The notes beneath the pieces were generated by a model that saw only the letters and a list, made by a program, of their open reading frames with translations, did not search any database and was not told the origin of the DNA. Below, in pieces: positions 11,771 to 20,911 of a stretch of 64,000 nucleotides of DNA. The DNA comes from Prolixibacteraceae bacterium (GTDB lineage Bacteria; Bacteroidota; Bacteroidia; Bacteroidales; Prolixibacteraceae): assembly GCA_019459485.1 (NCBI GenBank), contig JAIBEZ010000035.1, forward strand, positions 1 through 64,000, read 5' to 3'. How positions within the stretch are numbered: position 1 is the stretch's first letter; every line of letters begins with the position of its first letter. The position numbers and the translations under genes were made by a program.

Positions 11771-13057
11771 ATGAAAACCTATCAAAATCCACCGAAAAAT
11801 AAATGGGACGAATTGCTTAAACGTCCATCGTTTAGTGTTGGTGAACTTCGGGATCAGGTTCAGGTAATATTAACCGAAATCAGAATCGATGGAATTGATG
11901 CGATACGGAAATACACCGAAAAATTTGACGGCGTTTTTATTGAAAACTTAACCGTGACCGCTGAAGAAATATCGGAAGCATCCGGTTTGGTTGACAACGC
12001 GCTCAAAGATGCAATTACAATAGCAGCTGCAAATGTCCGGAAATTCCACGAATCCCAGATTCCTGTATCCAAACGGATCGAAACAACTTCCGGAGTAACC
12101 TGCTGGCAGAAAGCCGTGGCGATTGATAAAGTTGGTTTGTACATTCCCGGAGGATCCGCTCCGCTCTTTTCAACGGTTTTGATGCTTGCCATCCCGGCGG
12201 TTATTGCCGGTTGCAAGGAAATCGTGTTGTGCACTCCACCCGGCAAAGACGGAAAAATTAATCCAGCGATATTGTTTGCCGCTCAACTGGTTGGAGTTTC
12301 CAAAATATATAAATTGGGAGGTATTCAGGCAATTGGCGCCATGGCTTACGGAGTGGATTGTGTGCCAAAAGTGTATAAGATTTTTGGTCCGGGGAATCAG
12401 TATGTGATGGCTGCCAAGCAATTGGTAAGTATCAGCGATGTGGCGATCGATATGCCTGCAGGCCCTTCGGAAGTCGCCATAATGGCGGATACGACCGCAA
12501 ATCCTGCATTCATTGCTGCCGACTTGCTTTCGCAGGCTGAGCATGGCCCAGATAGCCAGGTCGTACTGGTAACAAACGATGCATCTCTGATTGAAAAAGT
12601 GGTTCAGGAATTGGCTGCTCAATTGACTGAGTTGCCCCGTAAGGCAATTGCCGAAAAAGCTTTGGCAAACAGTCAGGCAATTGTGCTGGAAAATGTGGCG
12701 GAAATGATTGAACTAATCAATGGTTATGCTCCTGAACATTTGATTGTTGCGATGGGAAATTACACAGAAGTGGCTGAAAAAATTACCAATGCAGGATCGG
12801 TATTTTTGGGGAATTACACTCCGGAAAGTGCAGGAGATTATGCCTCAGGAACCAATCATACCTTGCCGACCAATGGCTGGGCACGATCGTTCAGCGGTGT
12901 AAATATCGATAGTTTTATGAAGAAAATTACCTTTCAGGAAATTACGCCGGAAGGTATCCTGAATTTAGGTCCGACAATTGAAACAATGGCTGCGGCGGAA
13001 CTTCTGGATGCGCATAAGAATGCCGTAACACTGAGGTTGAAGGAGTTGAAAAAATAA
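11771..13057 (+). CDS. hisD: Histidinol dehydrogenase
   Basis: VGLYIPGGSAPLFSTVLMLAIPA, DMPAGPSEV, LLSQAEHGPDSQVVLVT, GNYTPESAGDYASGTNHTLPT. Confidence 0.97.
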   Translation: MKTYQNPPKNKWDELLKRPSFSVGELRDQVQVILTEIRIDGIDAIRKYTEKFDGVFIENLTVTAEEISEASGLVDNALKDAITIAAANVRKFHESQIPVSKRIETTSGVTCWQKAVAIDKVGLYIPGGSAPLFSTVLMLAIPAVIAGCKEIVLCTPPGKDGKINPAILFAAQLVGVSKIYKLGGIQAIGAMAYGVDCVPKVYKIFGPGNQYVMAAKQLVSISDVAIDMPAGPSEVAIMADTTANPAFIAADLLSQAEHGPDSQVVLVTNDASLIEKVVQELAAQLTELPRKAIAEKALANSQAIVLENVAEMIELINGYAPEHLIVAMGNYTEVAEKITNAGSVFLGNYTPESAGDYASGTNHTLPTNGWARSFSGVNIDSFMKKITFQEITPEGILNLGPTIETMAAAELLDAHKNAVTLRLKELKK

Positions 13058-13061
13058 CAAT

Positions 13062-13126
13062 AACCACATAGACACATAGAACACATTAGGAAATTAAAAC
13101 TATGTGACCTATGTGCCTATGCGGTT
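13062..13126. repeat. Imperfect inverted repeat in hisD-hisC gap (CACATAG family)
   Basis: AACCACATAGACACATAGAACACAT ... ACTATGTGACCTATGTGCCTATGCGGTT. Confidence 0.8.
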
Positions 13127-13139
13127 CAAAAATATAAGT

Positions 13140-14171
13140 ATGAACTTAGACAAATTACTTCGAAACAATATAAAGGCTTTGAAACCTTATTCTTCGGCCC
13201 GAGACGAATTTTCGGGTGAGGCGGAGGTTTTTTTGGATGCCAACGAAAATCCATTCAATAAACCATACAACCGGTATCCAGATCCTATGCAATGGGCTGT
13301 TAAAGAGAAAATTGCAACCATAAAAAATATTGCTGTTGAAAAAATATTTTTGGGAAATGGAAGCGATGAACCGATCGACATTGTTTTTCGTGCATTTTGT
13401 GAGCCGGGAGTTGACAATGTGGTTTCCATCGATCCGAGCTACGGAATGTATCAGGTTGCGGCCGACATTAACAATGTTGAATTGCGGAAGGTGAAACTGA
13501 AAGACGACTTTGGTTTCAGCGCTCAGAAATTGCTGGATGCAGCCAATATTTACACCAAGGCTATTTTTATTTGTTCGCCCAACAATCCTACCGCCAACCT
13601 TTTGGACAAAGGTGAGATTGTGAAACTCTTGACCGGATTCGATGGCTTGGTGGTTGTTGATGAAGCATATATTGATTTTTCACCTGAAAGCAGTTTGCTT
13701 CCGGAGCTTGACGAATTCGAAAACCTGATTGTTTTGCAGACTTTATCGAAAGCCTGGGGTATGGCTGGAATTCGCCTGGGAATGGCTTTTGCCCATCCTG
13801 AAATTATCCTCATTTTCAACAAAATAAAATATCCGTATAACATCAATATGCTGACGCAGAAAAAGGCGATTGAGTTGTTGGATCATCTTCAGGAAAAAGA
13901 AGAATGGGTGAAAACAATTATTGCTGAACGGGATAAAATGGTTCGGAAGTTATTCAAACTATCTTTTGTTCAGGTTGTTTATCCTTCGGATGCCAATTTT
14001 TTATTGGTGAAGATGCACGATGCACGGGGCATTTACGAGCATCTGACCGATCAGAAAATCATTGTCCGCGACCGCTCAAAAATTACCCTTTGCGACGATT
14101 GTTTGAGAATTACAATTGGCTCGCCAAAAGAGAATAAGAAGTTGAGAAGGGCGCTAAAGTCCCTGATATAG
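13140..14171 (+). CDS. hisC: Histidinol-phosphate aminotransferase
   Basis: [54 protein letters not shown]. Confidence 0.96.
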   Translation: MNLDKLLRNNIKALKPYSSARDEFSGEAEVFLDANENPFNKPYNRYPDPMQWAVKEKIATIKNIAVEKIFLGNGSDEPIDIVFRAFCEPGVDNVVSIDPSYGMYQVAADINNVELRKVKLKDDFGFSAQKLLDAANIYTKAIFICSPNNPTANLLDKGEIVKLLTGFDGLVVVDEAYIDFSPESSLLPELDEFENLIVLQTLSKAWGMAGIRLGMAFAHPEIILIFNKIKYPYNINMLTQKKAIELLDHLQEKEEWVKTIIAERDKMVRKLFKLSFVQVVYPSDANFLLVKMHDARGIYEHLTDQKIIVRDRSKITLCDDCLRITIGSPKENKKLRRALKSLI

Positions 14172-14180
14172 AATTATAAA

Positions 14181-14340
14181 GAATATCGAAGTGGCGCCCG
14201 TTCTACATTCCTTATTTCTTGTTCGATATTCTATATTTAAAAAAAAATGAAAAAATAAGAAACGCCGAATAAGAAATAAGGAATATCGAAATGCCGCCCG
14301 TTCGACATTTCTTGTTTTTTGATCGCTATTCGCTATTTAA
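14181..14340. repeat. Two palindromic 7-nt-period units (14181-14231; 14254-14340) upstream of the first four-helix-bundle gene
   Basis: AAATAAG AAACGCC GAATAAG AAATAAG GAATATC GAAATGC CGCCCG TTCGACA TTTCTTG TTTTTTG ATCGCTA TTCGCTA TTT. Confidence 0.85.
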
Positions 14341-14350
14341 AATTTCAAAA

Positions 14351-14710
14351 ATGGAAGAAAGACGATTTGATTTAGAAGATCGATTAATTGATTTTGCATT
14401 ACGAGTTGATGAAATTGTTGAATCTTTGCCAAGCACAAAACTGGCTAATCATATAGGCAATCAATTAATTCGTTGTGGAACTGCTCCTGCACTAAACTAT
14501 GGAGAAGCACAATCAGCCGAATCAACTGCCGATTTCATTCATAAATTGAAAATTATTTTAAAGGAATTACGTGAAAGTCGAATTTGTCTGAAAATCATTC
14601 AGAAAAAGCCGCTATTAAATCTGGAAAGATTGGTTGCCATTATTCAGGAAAATAATGAACTTATTGCGATATTTTTGAAAAGTATAGAAACTGCAAAAAA
14701 GAAAAAATAA
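14351..14710 (+). CDS. Four-helix-bundle protein (23S rRNA IVS / S23-like family)
   Basis: FDLEDRLIDFALRVDEIVESLP...ALNYGEAQSAESTADFIHKLKIILKELRES; shares ALNYGEAQSAES with 18253-18627. Confidence 0.88.
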   Translation: MEERRFDLEDRLIDFALRVDEIVESLPSTKLANHIGNQLIRCGTAPALNYGEAQSAESTADFIHKLKIILKELRESRICLKIIQKKPLLNLERLVAIIQENNELIAIFLKSIETAKKKK

Positions 14711-14791
14711 GAAACACCGAATGAGAAATAAGGAACATCGAAGTGCCGCCCGTTCGACATTTCTTATTTCTTGTTCTTTATTCGATATTTA
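14704..14791. repeat. Second copy of the ~87-bp 7-nt-period unit, downstream of the first four-helix-bundle gene
   Basis: Direct near-copy of 14254-14340 at offset ~452 bp. Confidence 0.88.
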
Positions 14792-14799
14792 TAAAACAC

Positions 14800-15921
14800 A
14801 TGAAAAAGGCTTTATTTATTGACCGTGACGGAACGCTGATTATCGAACCAGCAGACGAGCAGATTGATTCGCTCGAAAAGTTGGAGTATTTGCCAAAGGT
14901 CTTCAGGAACATGCATTTTATTGCCAAAAACCTGTCGTACGAACTGGTGATTGTAACCAATCAGGATGGTTTGGGAACTGCCAGTTATCCTGAAGAAACT
15001 TTTTGGCCGGCGCACAACAAAATGCTGAAGGCTTTTGAAAACGAAGGTGTTGTATTCCATGATATTTTGATCGATCGTCATTTTCCGCACGATAACGCGC
15101 CAACCCGCAAGCCTGGAGTTGGCATGATGGGAAAATACATGGATGGCAGTTACGATCTGGCAAACAGTTATGTAATCGGCGATCGGCTGACGGATATCCA
15201 ACTTGCCAAAAACCTTGGTGCAAAAGGAATCCTGATCAACGATGGATCGTTGGAAAACGAACTTCAGGAAAAAGGATTGGCAGAATTTTGTGCCCTGATT
15301 ACCAGCGATTGGGATGAGATTTATGCAAAAGTGGCTGCTCCGGAACGCACAAGTGTGGTGAAACGCGATACCAAAGAAACTAAAATCACGGTTGAACTGA
15401 ATCTGGACGGAACCGGTAAAGGAAACATTCATACCGGTCTGGGATTTTTCGATCACATGCTCGATCAGATTGCCCGTCATTCAGGAGTTAATCTGACCAT
15501 TCAAGTTGACGGAGACCTTGAAGTGGACGAACACCACACCATCGAAGATACAGGCCTCGCGTTGGGTGAAGCTTTCAAACTTGCGTTGGGCGACAAGCGT
15601 GGTGTGGAACGATACGGCTACTGTTTGCCAATGGACGATTGTCTGGCGCAGGTAGCCATCGACTTTGGCGGCCGTCCGTGGATTGTTTGGAAGGCCGACT
15701 TCCTGCGTGAAAAAGTGGGCGACATGCCAACCGAAATGTTTTTTCATTTCTTCAAGTCATTTTCAGATACTTCGCTGTCAAACCTGAACATTCAGGCGGA
15801 AGGCACAAACGAACACCATAAAATAGAAGGCATATTTAAAGCTCTGGCCCGCGCCATAAAAATGGCCATCCGGAAAGATGTGTTTAATTTTGAACTTCCA
15901 ACCACTAAAGGAACCCTATAA
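14800..15921 (+). CDS. hisB: Bifunctional histidinol-phosphatase / imidazoleglycerol-phosphate dehydratase
   Basis: HAD N-terminus [48 protein letters not shown]. Confidence 0.96.
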   Translation: MKKALFIDRDGTLIIEPADEQIDSLEKLEYLPKVFRNMHFIAKNLSYELVIVTNQDGLGTASYPEETFWPAHNKMLKAFENEGVVFHDILIDRHFPHDNAPTRKPGVGMMGKYMDGSYDLANSYVIGDRLTDIQLAKNLGAKGILINDGSLENELQEKGLAEFCALITSDWDEIYAKVAAPERTSVVKRDTKETKITVELNLDGTGKGNIHTGLGFFDHMLDQIARHSGVNLTIQVDGDLEVDEHHTIEDTGLALGEAFKLALGDKRGVERYGYCLPMDDCLAQVAIDFGGRPWIVWKADFLREKVGDMPTEMFFHFFKSFSDTSLSNLNIQAEGTNEHHKIEGIFKALARAIKMAIRKDVFNFELPTTKGTL

Positions 15922-15922
15922 A

Positions 15923-16807
15923 ATGAAAAGTATCAAACCCCTAAGAGAAAAGAAAAATACAGCAATTTTGCTGATTCACTGCCCTGATCGACAGGGAATT
16001 CTGGCAACTGTTACCGAATTCCTGAACAAAAACAACGGGAATATCATTTACCTCGACCAATATGTTGACCGTGCAGAAATGATTTTCTACATGCGGGTTG
16101 AATGGGAATTGCATGGTTTTGCCATTCCTGAAGATAAAATCAATGAATATTTCTCTACTCTGATTGCCGATAAGCTCGAAATGAATTATTCGCTTCATTT
16201 TTCGAAGCAGATTCCGCGTATGGCCATTTTTGTATCAAAGATGTCACATTGTCTGTTCGATATGCTTTCGCGTTACACTGCGGGCGAATGGGATGTTGAA
16301 ATACCGGTGATTATCAGTAACCACATGGATTTGGCACCTGTTGCACAGCGTTTCGACATTGAATTTGCCTTCGTGCCGGTTACCGCCGAAACCAAAGCAG
16401 AACAGGAAGCGCTTGAAGTTGAATTGTTGGAAAAACACAAGGTCGATTTTATTGTGCTTGCCCGTTACATGCAGGTACTTTCTCCTGAATTTGTTGCGAA
16501 GTTTCCGAACCGGATCATCAATATTCACCATTCGTTTTTGCCTGCATTTGCCGGAGCAAAACCTTATCATGCAGCCTATGAACGCGGTGTGAAAATTATC
16601 GGTGCAACCAGTCATTATGTGACCAGCGATCTGGATGGTGGCCCAATTATCGAACAGGATGTAACCCGTTGCAACCATACTGATACCGTTGAGCGTTTGG
16701 TACGTAAAGGCCGCGATCTGGAAAAGATAGTACTTTCACATGCCGTTTTTAAACATTTGCAGCGCAAAGTGCTGGTTTATAAGAATAAAACGGTGGTGTT
16801 TAACTAG
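15923..16807 (+). CDS. purU: Formyltetrahydrofolate deformylase
   Basis: N-terminal ACT-like LIHCPDRQGILATVTEFL; formyltransferase-like NIHHSFLPAFAGAKPYHAAYERGVKIIGATSHYVT. Confidence 0.95.
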   Translation: MKSIKPLREKKNTAILLIHCPDRQGILATVTEFLNKNNGNIIYLDQYVDRAEMIFYMRVEWELHGFAIPEDKINEYFSTLIADKLEMNYSLHFSKQIPRMAIFVSKMSHCLFDMLSRYTAGEWDVEIPVIISNHMDLAPVAQRFDIEFAFVPVTAETKAEQEALEVELLEKHKVDFIVLARYMQVLSPEFVAKFPNRIINIHHSFLPAFAGAKPYHAAYERGVKIIGATSHYVTSDLDGGPIIEQDVTRCNHTDTVERLVRKGRDLEKIVLSHAVFKHLQRKVLVYKNKTVVFN

Positions 16808-16808
16808 T

Positions 16809-16886
16809 TTCAGGTTCCAAGTTTCAAGTTTCAAGTTGGGGTGCAACTTTGGATATTGAATATTGATTATTGAGCATTGGATATTT
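16809..16886. repeat. Two adjacent 7-nt-period arrays (CAAGTTT and GAATATT families)
   Basis: CAGGTTC CAAGTTT CAAGTTT CAAGTTG ; GGATATT GAATATT GATTATT GAGCATT GGATATT. Confidence 0.85.
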
Positions 16887-16908
16887 TTTCATTTTAAATT
16901 TTTTAGCG

Positions 16909-17439
16909 ATGAGATATTTAACTTTCTTTCTATTTCTGCTTTCTATTTCTGCTCAGTCTCAAAACCCTTTAAAAGAAATTCCGGCAGATTACGGATACAT
17001 CGTAAAAATAGGGCAACAAGTTCCTGATTTCGATTTGACCACAACCGACGGGAAAACTACCAGTATCGCCGATTTGAAAGGCAAAGTGGTGATGCTGCAA
17101 TTTACTGCGAGTTGGTGTGGTGTGTGCCGGAAAGAAATGCCGCACATTGAGGCTGATATCTGGAAAAAATACAAAAACAATCCGAATTTTGCCTTGTATG
17201 GAATTGATTTGGACGAACCAAAAGACATTGTCGAAAAATTTGCGAAACAAATTCCGGTAACTTATCCACTGGCGCTTGACCCGAAAGGCAGTATTTTTTA
17301 TCAATTTGCCGAAAAAGGCGCAGGTGTAACACGAAACGTTATTATTGACAAAACTGGCAAAATTGTTTTTATGACAAGACTTTACAAAAAGGAAGAATTT
17401 CAGGAAATGAAAAAAGCGATTGCCGATTTGCTGAAATAG
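16909..17439 (+). CDS. Secreted thioredoxin-like/TlpA family redoxin
   Basis: Signal peptide; FTASWCGVCRKEMPHIE active site (WCGVC). Confidence 0.9.
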   Translation: MRYLTFFLFLLSISAQSQNPLKEIPADYGYIVKIGQQVPDFDLTTTDGKTTSIADLKGKVVMLQFTASWCGVCRKEMPHIEADIWKKYKNNPNFALYGIDLDEPKDIVEKFAKQIPVTYPLALDPKGSIFYQFAEKGAGVTRNVIIDKTGKIVFMTRLYKKEEFQEMKKAIADLLK

Positions 17440-17447
17440 AAAGTTAG

Positions 17448-17519
17448 TAGCGCGTAGCAGAATCGAACTGCCATCTCCGGATTGAGAAACCGGTTTCCTA
17501 ACCGTTAGAAGAACGCGCC
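17448..17519 (-). tRNA. tRNA-Glu (anticodon CTC)
   Basis: Minus-strand cloverleaf: 7-bp acceptor GGCGCGT/ACGCGCT, D-arm with U11-A24 and U13-G22, anticodon loop TTCTCAA (31-39 mismatch), 4-nt variable loop, T-arm GGCAG-TTCGATT-CTGCT. Confidence 0.9.
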
Positions 17520-17603
17520 GGGATTTTATAAACACAGAATAAAATTACAATAACTTAGCTTTCGTTGTCATCGAAAAGTTTAGAAAAATTAAGATTATCA
17601 AGA

Positions 17604-18203
17604 ATGAATATCGTAATCATTAAATATAATGCGGGGAATATTGAATCGGTCAACAATGCACTACAGCGCTTGGGAGTGAATGCCGAAATTACCGGAGACC
17701 ATGAAAAAATCAGGGCAGCGGATAAAGTGATTTTTCCCGGAGTGGGAGAGGCCAGTACCACCATGGCTTTCCTGAAAAAAGAAGGGCTGGATCAACTCAT
17801 TCCAGAGTTAAAACAACCGGTTTTGGGAATTTGCCTCGGTTTGCAGCTTATGTGCAGCCATTCCGAAGAAAATGATACTCTGTGTTTGGGCATTTTTGAT
17901 GAACAAGTCAAAAGATTCATTCCTGAACCAGGAAAGGAATATATTACCAAAGTTCCGCACATGGGCTGGAACAGCATTGGCCAGTTGAAAAGCGGAATTT
18001 TCGATCTGTCGCTCGACCAGCAATATGTGTATTTTGTGCATTCGTATCATGCCGCGGTGGGCGAACATACAGCCGCCGTGTGCAATTACATCAATCCTTT
18101 CAGCGCGGCTTTGCACCGCGACAACTTTTACGCCACCCAGTTTCATCCTGAAAAAAGCGGAACTGTTGGCGCGAGAATATTAGAGAATTTTTTGAAGTTG
18201 TGA
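17604..18203 (+). CDS. hisH: Imidazole glycerol phosphate synthase, glutaminase subunit
   Basis: PVLGICLGLQLMCSHSEE; VYFVHSYHA; YATQFHPEKSG. Confidence 0.96.
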   Translation: MNIVIIKYNAGNIESVNNALQRLGVNAEITGDHEKIRAADKVIFPGVGEASTTMAFLKKEGLDQLIPELKQPVLGICLGLQLMCSHSEENDTLCLGIFDEQVKRFIPEPGKEYITKVPHMGWNSIGQLKSGIFDLSLDQQYVYFVHSYHAAVGEHTAAVCNYINPFSAALHRDNFYATQFHPEKSGTVGARILENFLKL

Positions 18204-18207
18204 AATT

Positions 18208-18249
18208 GATTAACGATTGAAGATTAACGATCAACGATTTTAGATTTTA
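18208..18249. repeat. Six 7-nt repeats upstream of the second four-helix-bundle gene
   Basis: GATTAAC GATTGAA GATTAAC GATCAAC GATTTTA GATTTTA. Confidence 0.9.
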
Positions 18250-18252
18250 ATT

Positions 18253-18627
18253 ATGACACCACGTGAATTAGAAGATAGGCTCATTGTTTTTGCAGTAAAT
18301 ATTATCCGATTGTCGGATGGGATTAAACCATCAATTGGAGGGAAAAATCTGGCAGAACAAATTGTTCGATCCAGTTCATCAACAGCCTTGAATTATGGAG
18401 AAGCACAAAGTGCCGAATCTGGAAGAGATTTTGTCCATAAACTTGGTATTTGCCTCAAAGAGATGCGTGAAACATTTATTAATCTTCGGATTATTGATGG
18501 TGCAAAACTTCATGGGGATCATCAATTGATAAACCAGTTGAAATCGGAGTGTAATGAGCTTATCTCAATTTTTGTTAAAAGTATTGAAACTAGCAAGCGA
18601 AAGCAAGGTACCTTACCGCCCAAATAA
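18253..18627 (+). CDS. Four-helix-bundle protein (23S rRNA IVS / S23-like family), second copy
   Basis: RELEDRLIVFAVNIIRLSDGI...STALNYGEAQSAESGRDFVHKLGICLKEMRET. Confidence 0.88.
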   Translation: MTPRELEDRLIVFAVNIIRLSDGIKPSIGGKNLAEQIVRSSSSTALNYGEAQSAESGRDFVHKLGICLKEMRETFINLRIIDGAKLHGDHQLINQLKSECNELISIFVKSIETSKRKQGTLPPK

Positions 18628-18630
18628 TTC

Positions 18631-18744
18631 GTTAATCCTCAATCGTTAGTCTCTAATCGTTAATCTTTTTTTTCTCATGATCAACATCCAACCGCTTTTT
18701 CATAATATCGTTAATCTTCAATCGTTAATCTCTAATCGTTAATC
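18631..18744. repeat. Two copies of five 7-nt repeats, inverted relative to 18208-18249
   Basis: 18631-18665 GTTAATC CTCAATC GTTAGTC TCTAATC GTTAATC; 18710-18744 GTTAATC TTCAATC GTTAATC TCTAATC GTTAATC. Confidence 0.9.
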
Positions 18745-18747
18745 AAA

Positions 18748-19479
18748 ATGATCACTATTATTCCCGCAATAGACCTTATCGACGCCAAATGTGTTCGTCT
18801 TTCGCAAGGCGACTACAACCAGAAAACAGTGTATAACGAGAATCCGCTCGAAGTGGCCAAAATGTTCGAAGACGCCGGAATCACCCGTTTGCATTTGGTT
18901 GATTTGGATGGCGCCAAAGCCAAACACATTGTCAACCACAAAGTATTGGAATTGATTGCCTCAAAAACCAAATTGGTGATCGACTTTGGAGGCGGCCTGA
19001 AATCGGACGAAGACTTGCGCGTTGCTTTTGAAAGTGGTGCACAAATGGTTACCGGAGGAAGCATTGCCGTGAAAGACCGCGACACTTTCCTGCATTGGAT
19101 CGAAACATATGGCTCTGAAAAAATCATTCTTGGTGCCGATGCCAAAGACAAAATGATTGCTGTGAGCGGCTGGCAGGAAGTTTCAGAACTTTCCATTCTC
19201 GATTTTATTGAAAGCTATACCAGCAAAGGCATCCGGCAGGTAATTTCTACGGACATTGCCCGCGATGGAATGTTAACCGGTCCGAGCATCGATTTATACA
19301 AAGAAATCATGTCTCAGTTCCCTGAACTCGGACTGATTGCCAGTGGCGGCATTGCCACCATGAAAGACATTTACGAACTCGACGAAATGGGCATTCCAGG
19401 TGTTATTACCGGAAAAGCGATTTATGAAGGAAGAATTAGTATGGAAGAAATCAAACTATATAATCTTAATAATTTATAA
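18748..19479 (+). CDS. hisA: Phosphoribosylformimino-5-aminoimidazole carboxamide ribotide isomerase
   Basis: [42 protein letters not shown]. Confidence 0.96.
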   Translation: MITIIPAIDLIDAKCVRLSQGDYNQKTVYNENPLEVAKMFEDAGITRLHLVDLDGAKAKHIVNHKVLELIASKTKLVIDFGGGLKSDEDLRVAFESGAQMVTGGSIAVKDRDTFLHWIETYGSEKIILGADAKDKMIAVSGWQEVSELSILDFIESYTSKGIRQVISTDIARDGMLTGPSIDLYKEIMSQFPELGLIASGGIATMKDIYELDEMGIPGVITGKAIYEGRISMEEIKLYNLNNL

Positions 19480-19483
19480 TTTA

Positions 19484-19537
19484 AAATATAACTTTCATGG
19501 GTTATATTTGTGTAATTAACCAATATGAGTTATATTT
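19484..19537 (+). promoter_or_regulatory. Putative promoter/operator of the satD-like gene
   Basis: Dyad AAATATAAC (19484-19492)/GTTATATTT (19501-19509); direct repeat ATGrGTTATATTTG; TTTG (19507-19510)-N19-TATATTTG (19530-19537). Confidence 0.5.
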
Positions 19538-19542
19538 GAGCC

Positions 19543-20178
19543 ATGAAACTAAATGAAGAAATAGCGGTACTTACTTGCGATATCATTGATTCGTCGCTGT
19601 TATCATCTGATGGATTAAAAAATTATCAACAGATTATAGAATCTTTGGGAGATGGGAAGGTTCTAATACATCCTCGATTTTACAGAGGCGATAGTTTTCA
19701 ATTGGCAACAAAACCGGCTGAAGCACTTGAAATTGCTGTCAGGATTCGCATTGAAATGAAACGGCTCCACGAACAAAATGACGTACGTGTTTCAGTAGGA
19801 ATTGGAAAGGTTTCAACTTTAAATGAAAATGTCTTGTTTTCGACAGGTCCAGCGTTTGAAATTTCCGGCAAAAATCTCGATCAATTGAAGGAAAAAAAAT
19901 TGAACCTATTGATTCAGACTGAAAATACGCTACTGAATGACGAACTGGAAACGTATTGTTATTTCGCCGACGTAATTATTAACGGCTTTACGAAAATCCA
20001 ATCCAACATTATCTATTATAAAATGCAGGGATTGGATCAGGCTGGAATTGCAAATATTATAGCTGTTAGTCAGCCAGCTGTAAGCAAATCGCTTAAAACA
20101 GCCAATTGGCAAACCATTGAAAGATTTATGAAGCGATATAAAACCCTGATTAGTCAAAATTATGGATCCAATGATTAG
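19543..20178 (+). CDS. SatD-family protein with C-terminal HTH
   Basis: EIAVLTCDIIDSSLL; HTH-like GLDQAGIANIIAVSQPAVSKSLKTANW. Confidence 0.75.
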   Translation: MKLNEEIAVLTCDIIDSSLLSSDGLKNYQQIIESLGDGKVLIHPRFYRGDSFQLATKPAEALEIAVRIRIEMKRLHEQNDVRVSVGIGKVSTLNENVLFSTGPAFEISGKNLDQLKEKKLNLLIQTENTLLNDELETYCYFADVIINGFTKIQSNIIYYKMQGLDQAGIANIIAVSQPAVSKSLKTANWQTIERFMKRYKTLISQNYGSND

Positions 20179-20854
20179 CTTATTTTTTCCAATGCTTGCA
20201 GGTCATTTGGTGGCCGATTTTTGGTTGCAACCGTCAAGTTGGGTTTCGCATAAAAAAGAAAATGGCTGGAAATCGAAAAAATTGATCCTTCATACAATAA
20301 TTGCATCTGTTCTTCCGGTTGTATTCACTTTACAATTATCACTTTGGTGGTTTGTGCCGGTTATCTTTTTGACTCATTACCTGATTGATGTTGTAAAATC
20401 GAAAGTAAAACAAACCATGTGGTTTTTTTTAGCCGATCAGTTGTTGCACATTGGCATACTTTGGATATTGGCTACATTCTTCACCGAAATTACCATTCCT
20501 AAAAGTTTTATTCACTTCTGGATTTATGCATGCGGGTTTATCTTGATAACCAATCCATTGGGAATTTTGACCGGAATGTTTTTAAAATCAGTCACTAAGG
20601 CAGAAAGTAACACTGTCCAATTGAACGCCTCTGCATGGATTGGAATATTTGAACGGATACTCATCGTAATATTTGTAACCACCGGACAAATTCAGGCAAT
20701 CGGATTTTTGGTGGCCGCCAAATCGGTTTTCCGCTTTAGCGAAATACAACAGGAAGGAAATCAAAAAGCCGAGTACTTTTTGTTGGGAACACTGGTGTCA
20801 TTTACGGTGGCGATTGTTGTTGGATTGGGGATAAAATTATTGATGACAAACTGA
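20162..20854 (+). CDS. DUF3307-like membrane protein overlapping the satD-like gene
   Basis: LAGHLVADFWLQPSSWVSHKKENG, FLTHYLIDVVKSK, ADQLLHI motifs; multiple TMs. Confidence 0.8.
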   Translation: MDPMISLFFPMLAGHLVADFWLQPSSWVSHKKENGWKSKKLILHTIIASVLPVVFTLQLSLWWFVPVIFLTHYLIDVVKSKVKQTMWFFLADQLLHIGILWILATFFTEITIPKSFIHFWIYACGFILITNPLGILTGMFLKSVTKAESNTVQLNASAWIGIFERILIVIFVTTGQIQAIGFLVAAKSVFRFSEIQQEGNQKAEYFLLGTLVSFTVAIVVGLGIKLLMTN

Positions 20855-20871
20855 TGTTGAATCTTGTGATC

Positions 20872-20909
20872 TTAACTTTGAACTTTAAACTCGGAACTTT
20901 AAACTGATT
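20872..20909. repeat. 7-nt-period array (AACTTTR family)
   Basis: AACTTTG AACTTTA AACTCGG AACTTTA AACTGAT. Confidence 0.8.
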
Positions 20910-20911
20910 GT

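Noticed and set aside
14291-14350. N-terminal MPPVRHFLF... extension of the four-helix-bundle ORF and of hisB (14743)
   Set aside because: Both extensions are translations of the repeated intergenic unit; the conserved proteins begin at 14351 and 14800.
14181-18744. RAYT/REP or IS element
   Set aside because: No Y1 (HUH) or DDE transposase motifs near either cassette; no terminal IS-like structure with target-site duplications identified.
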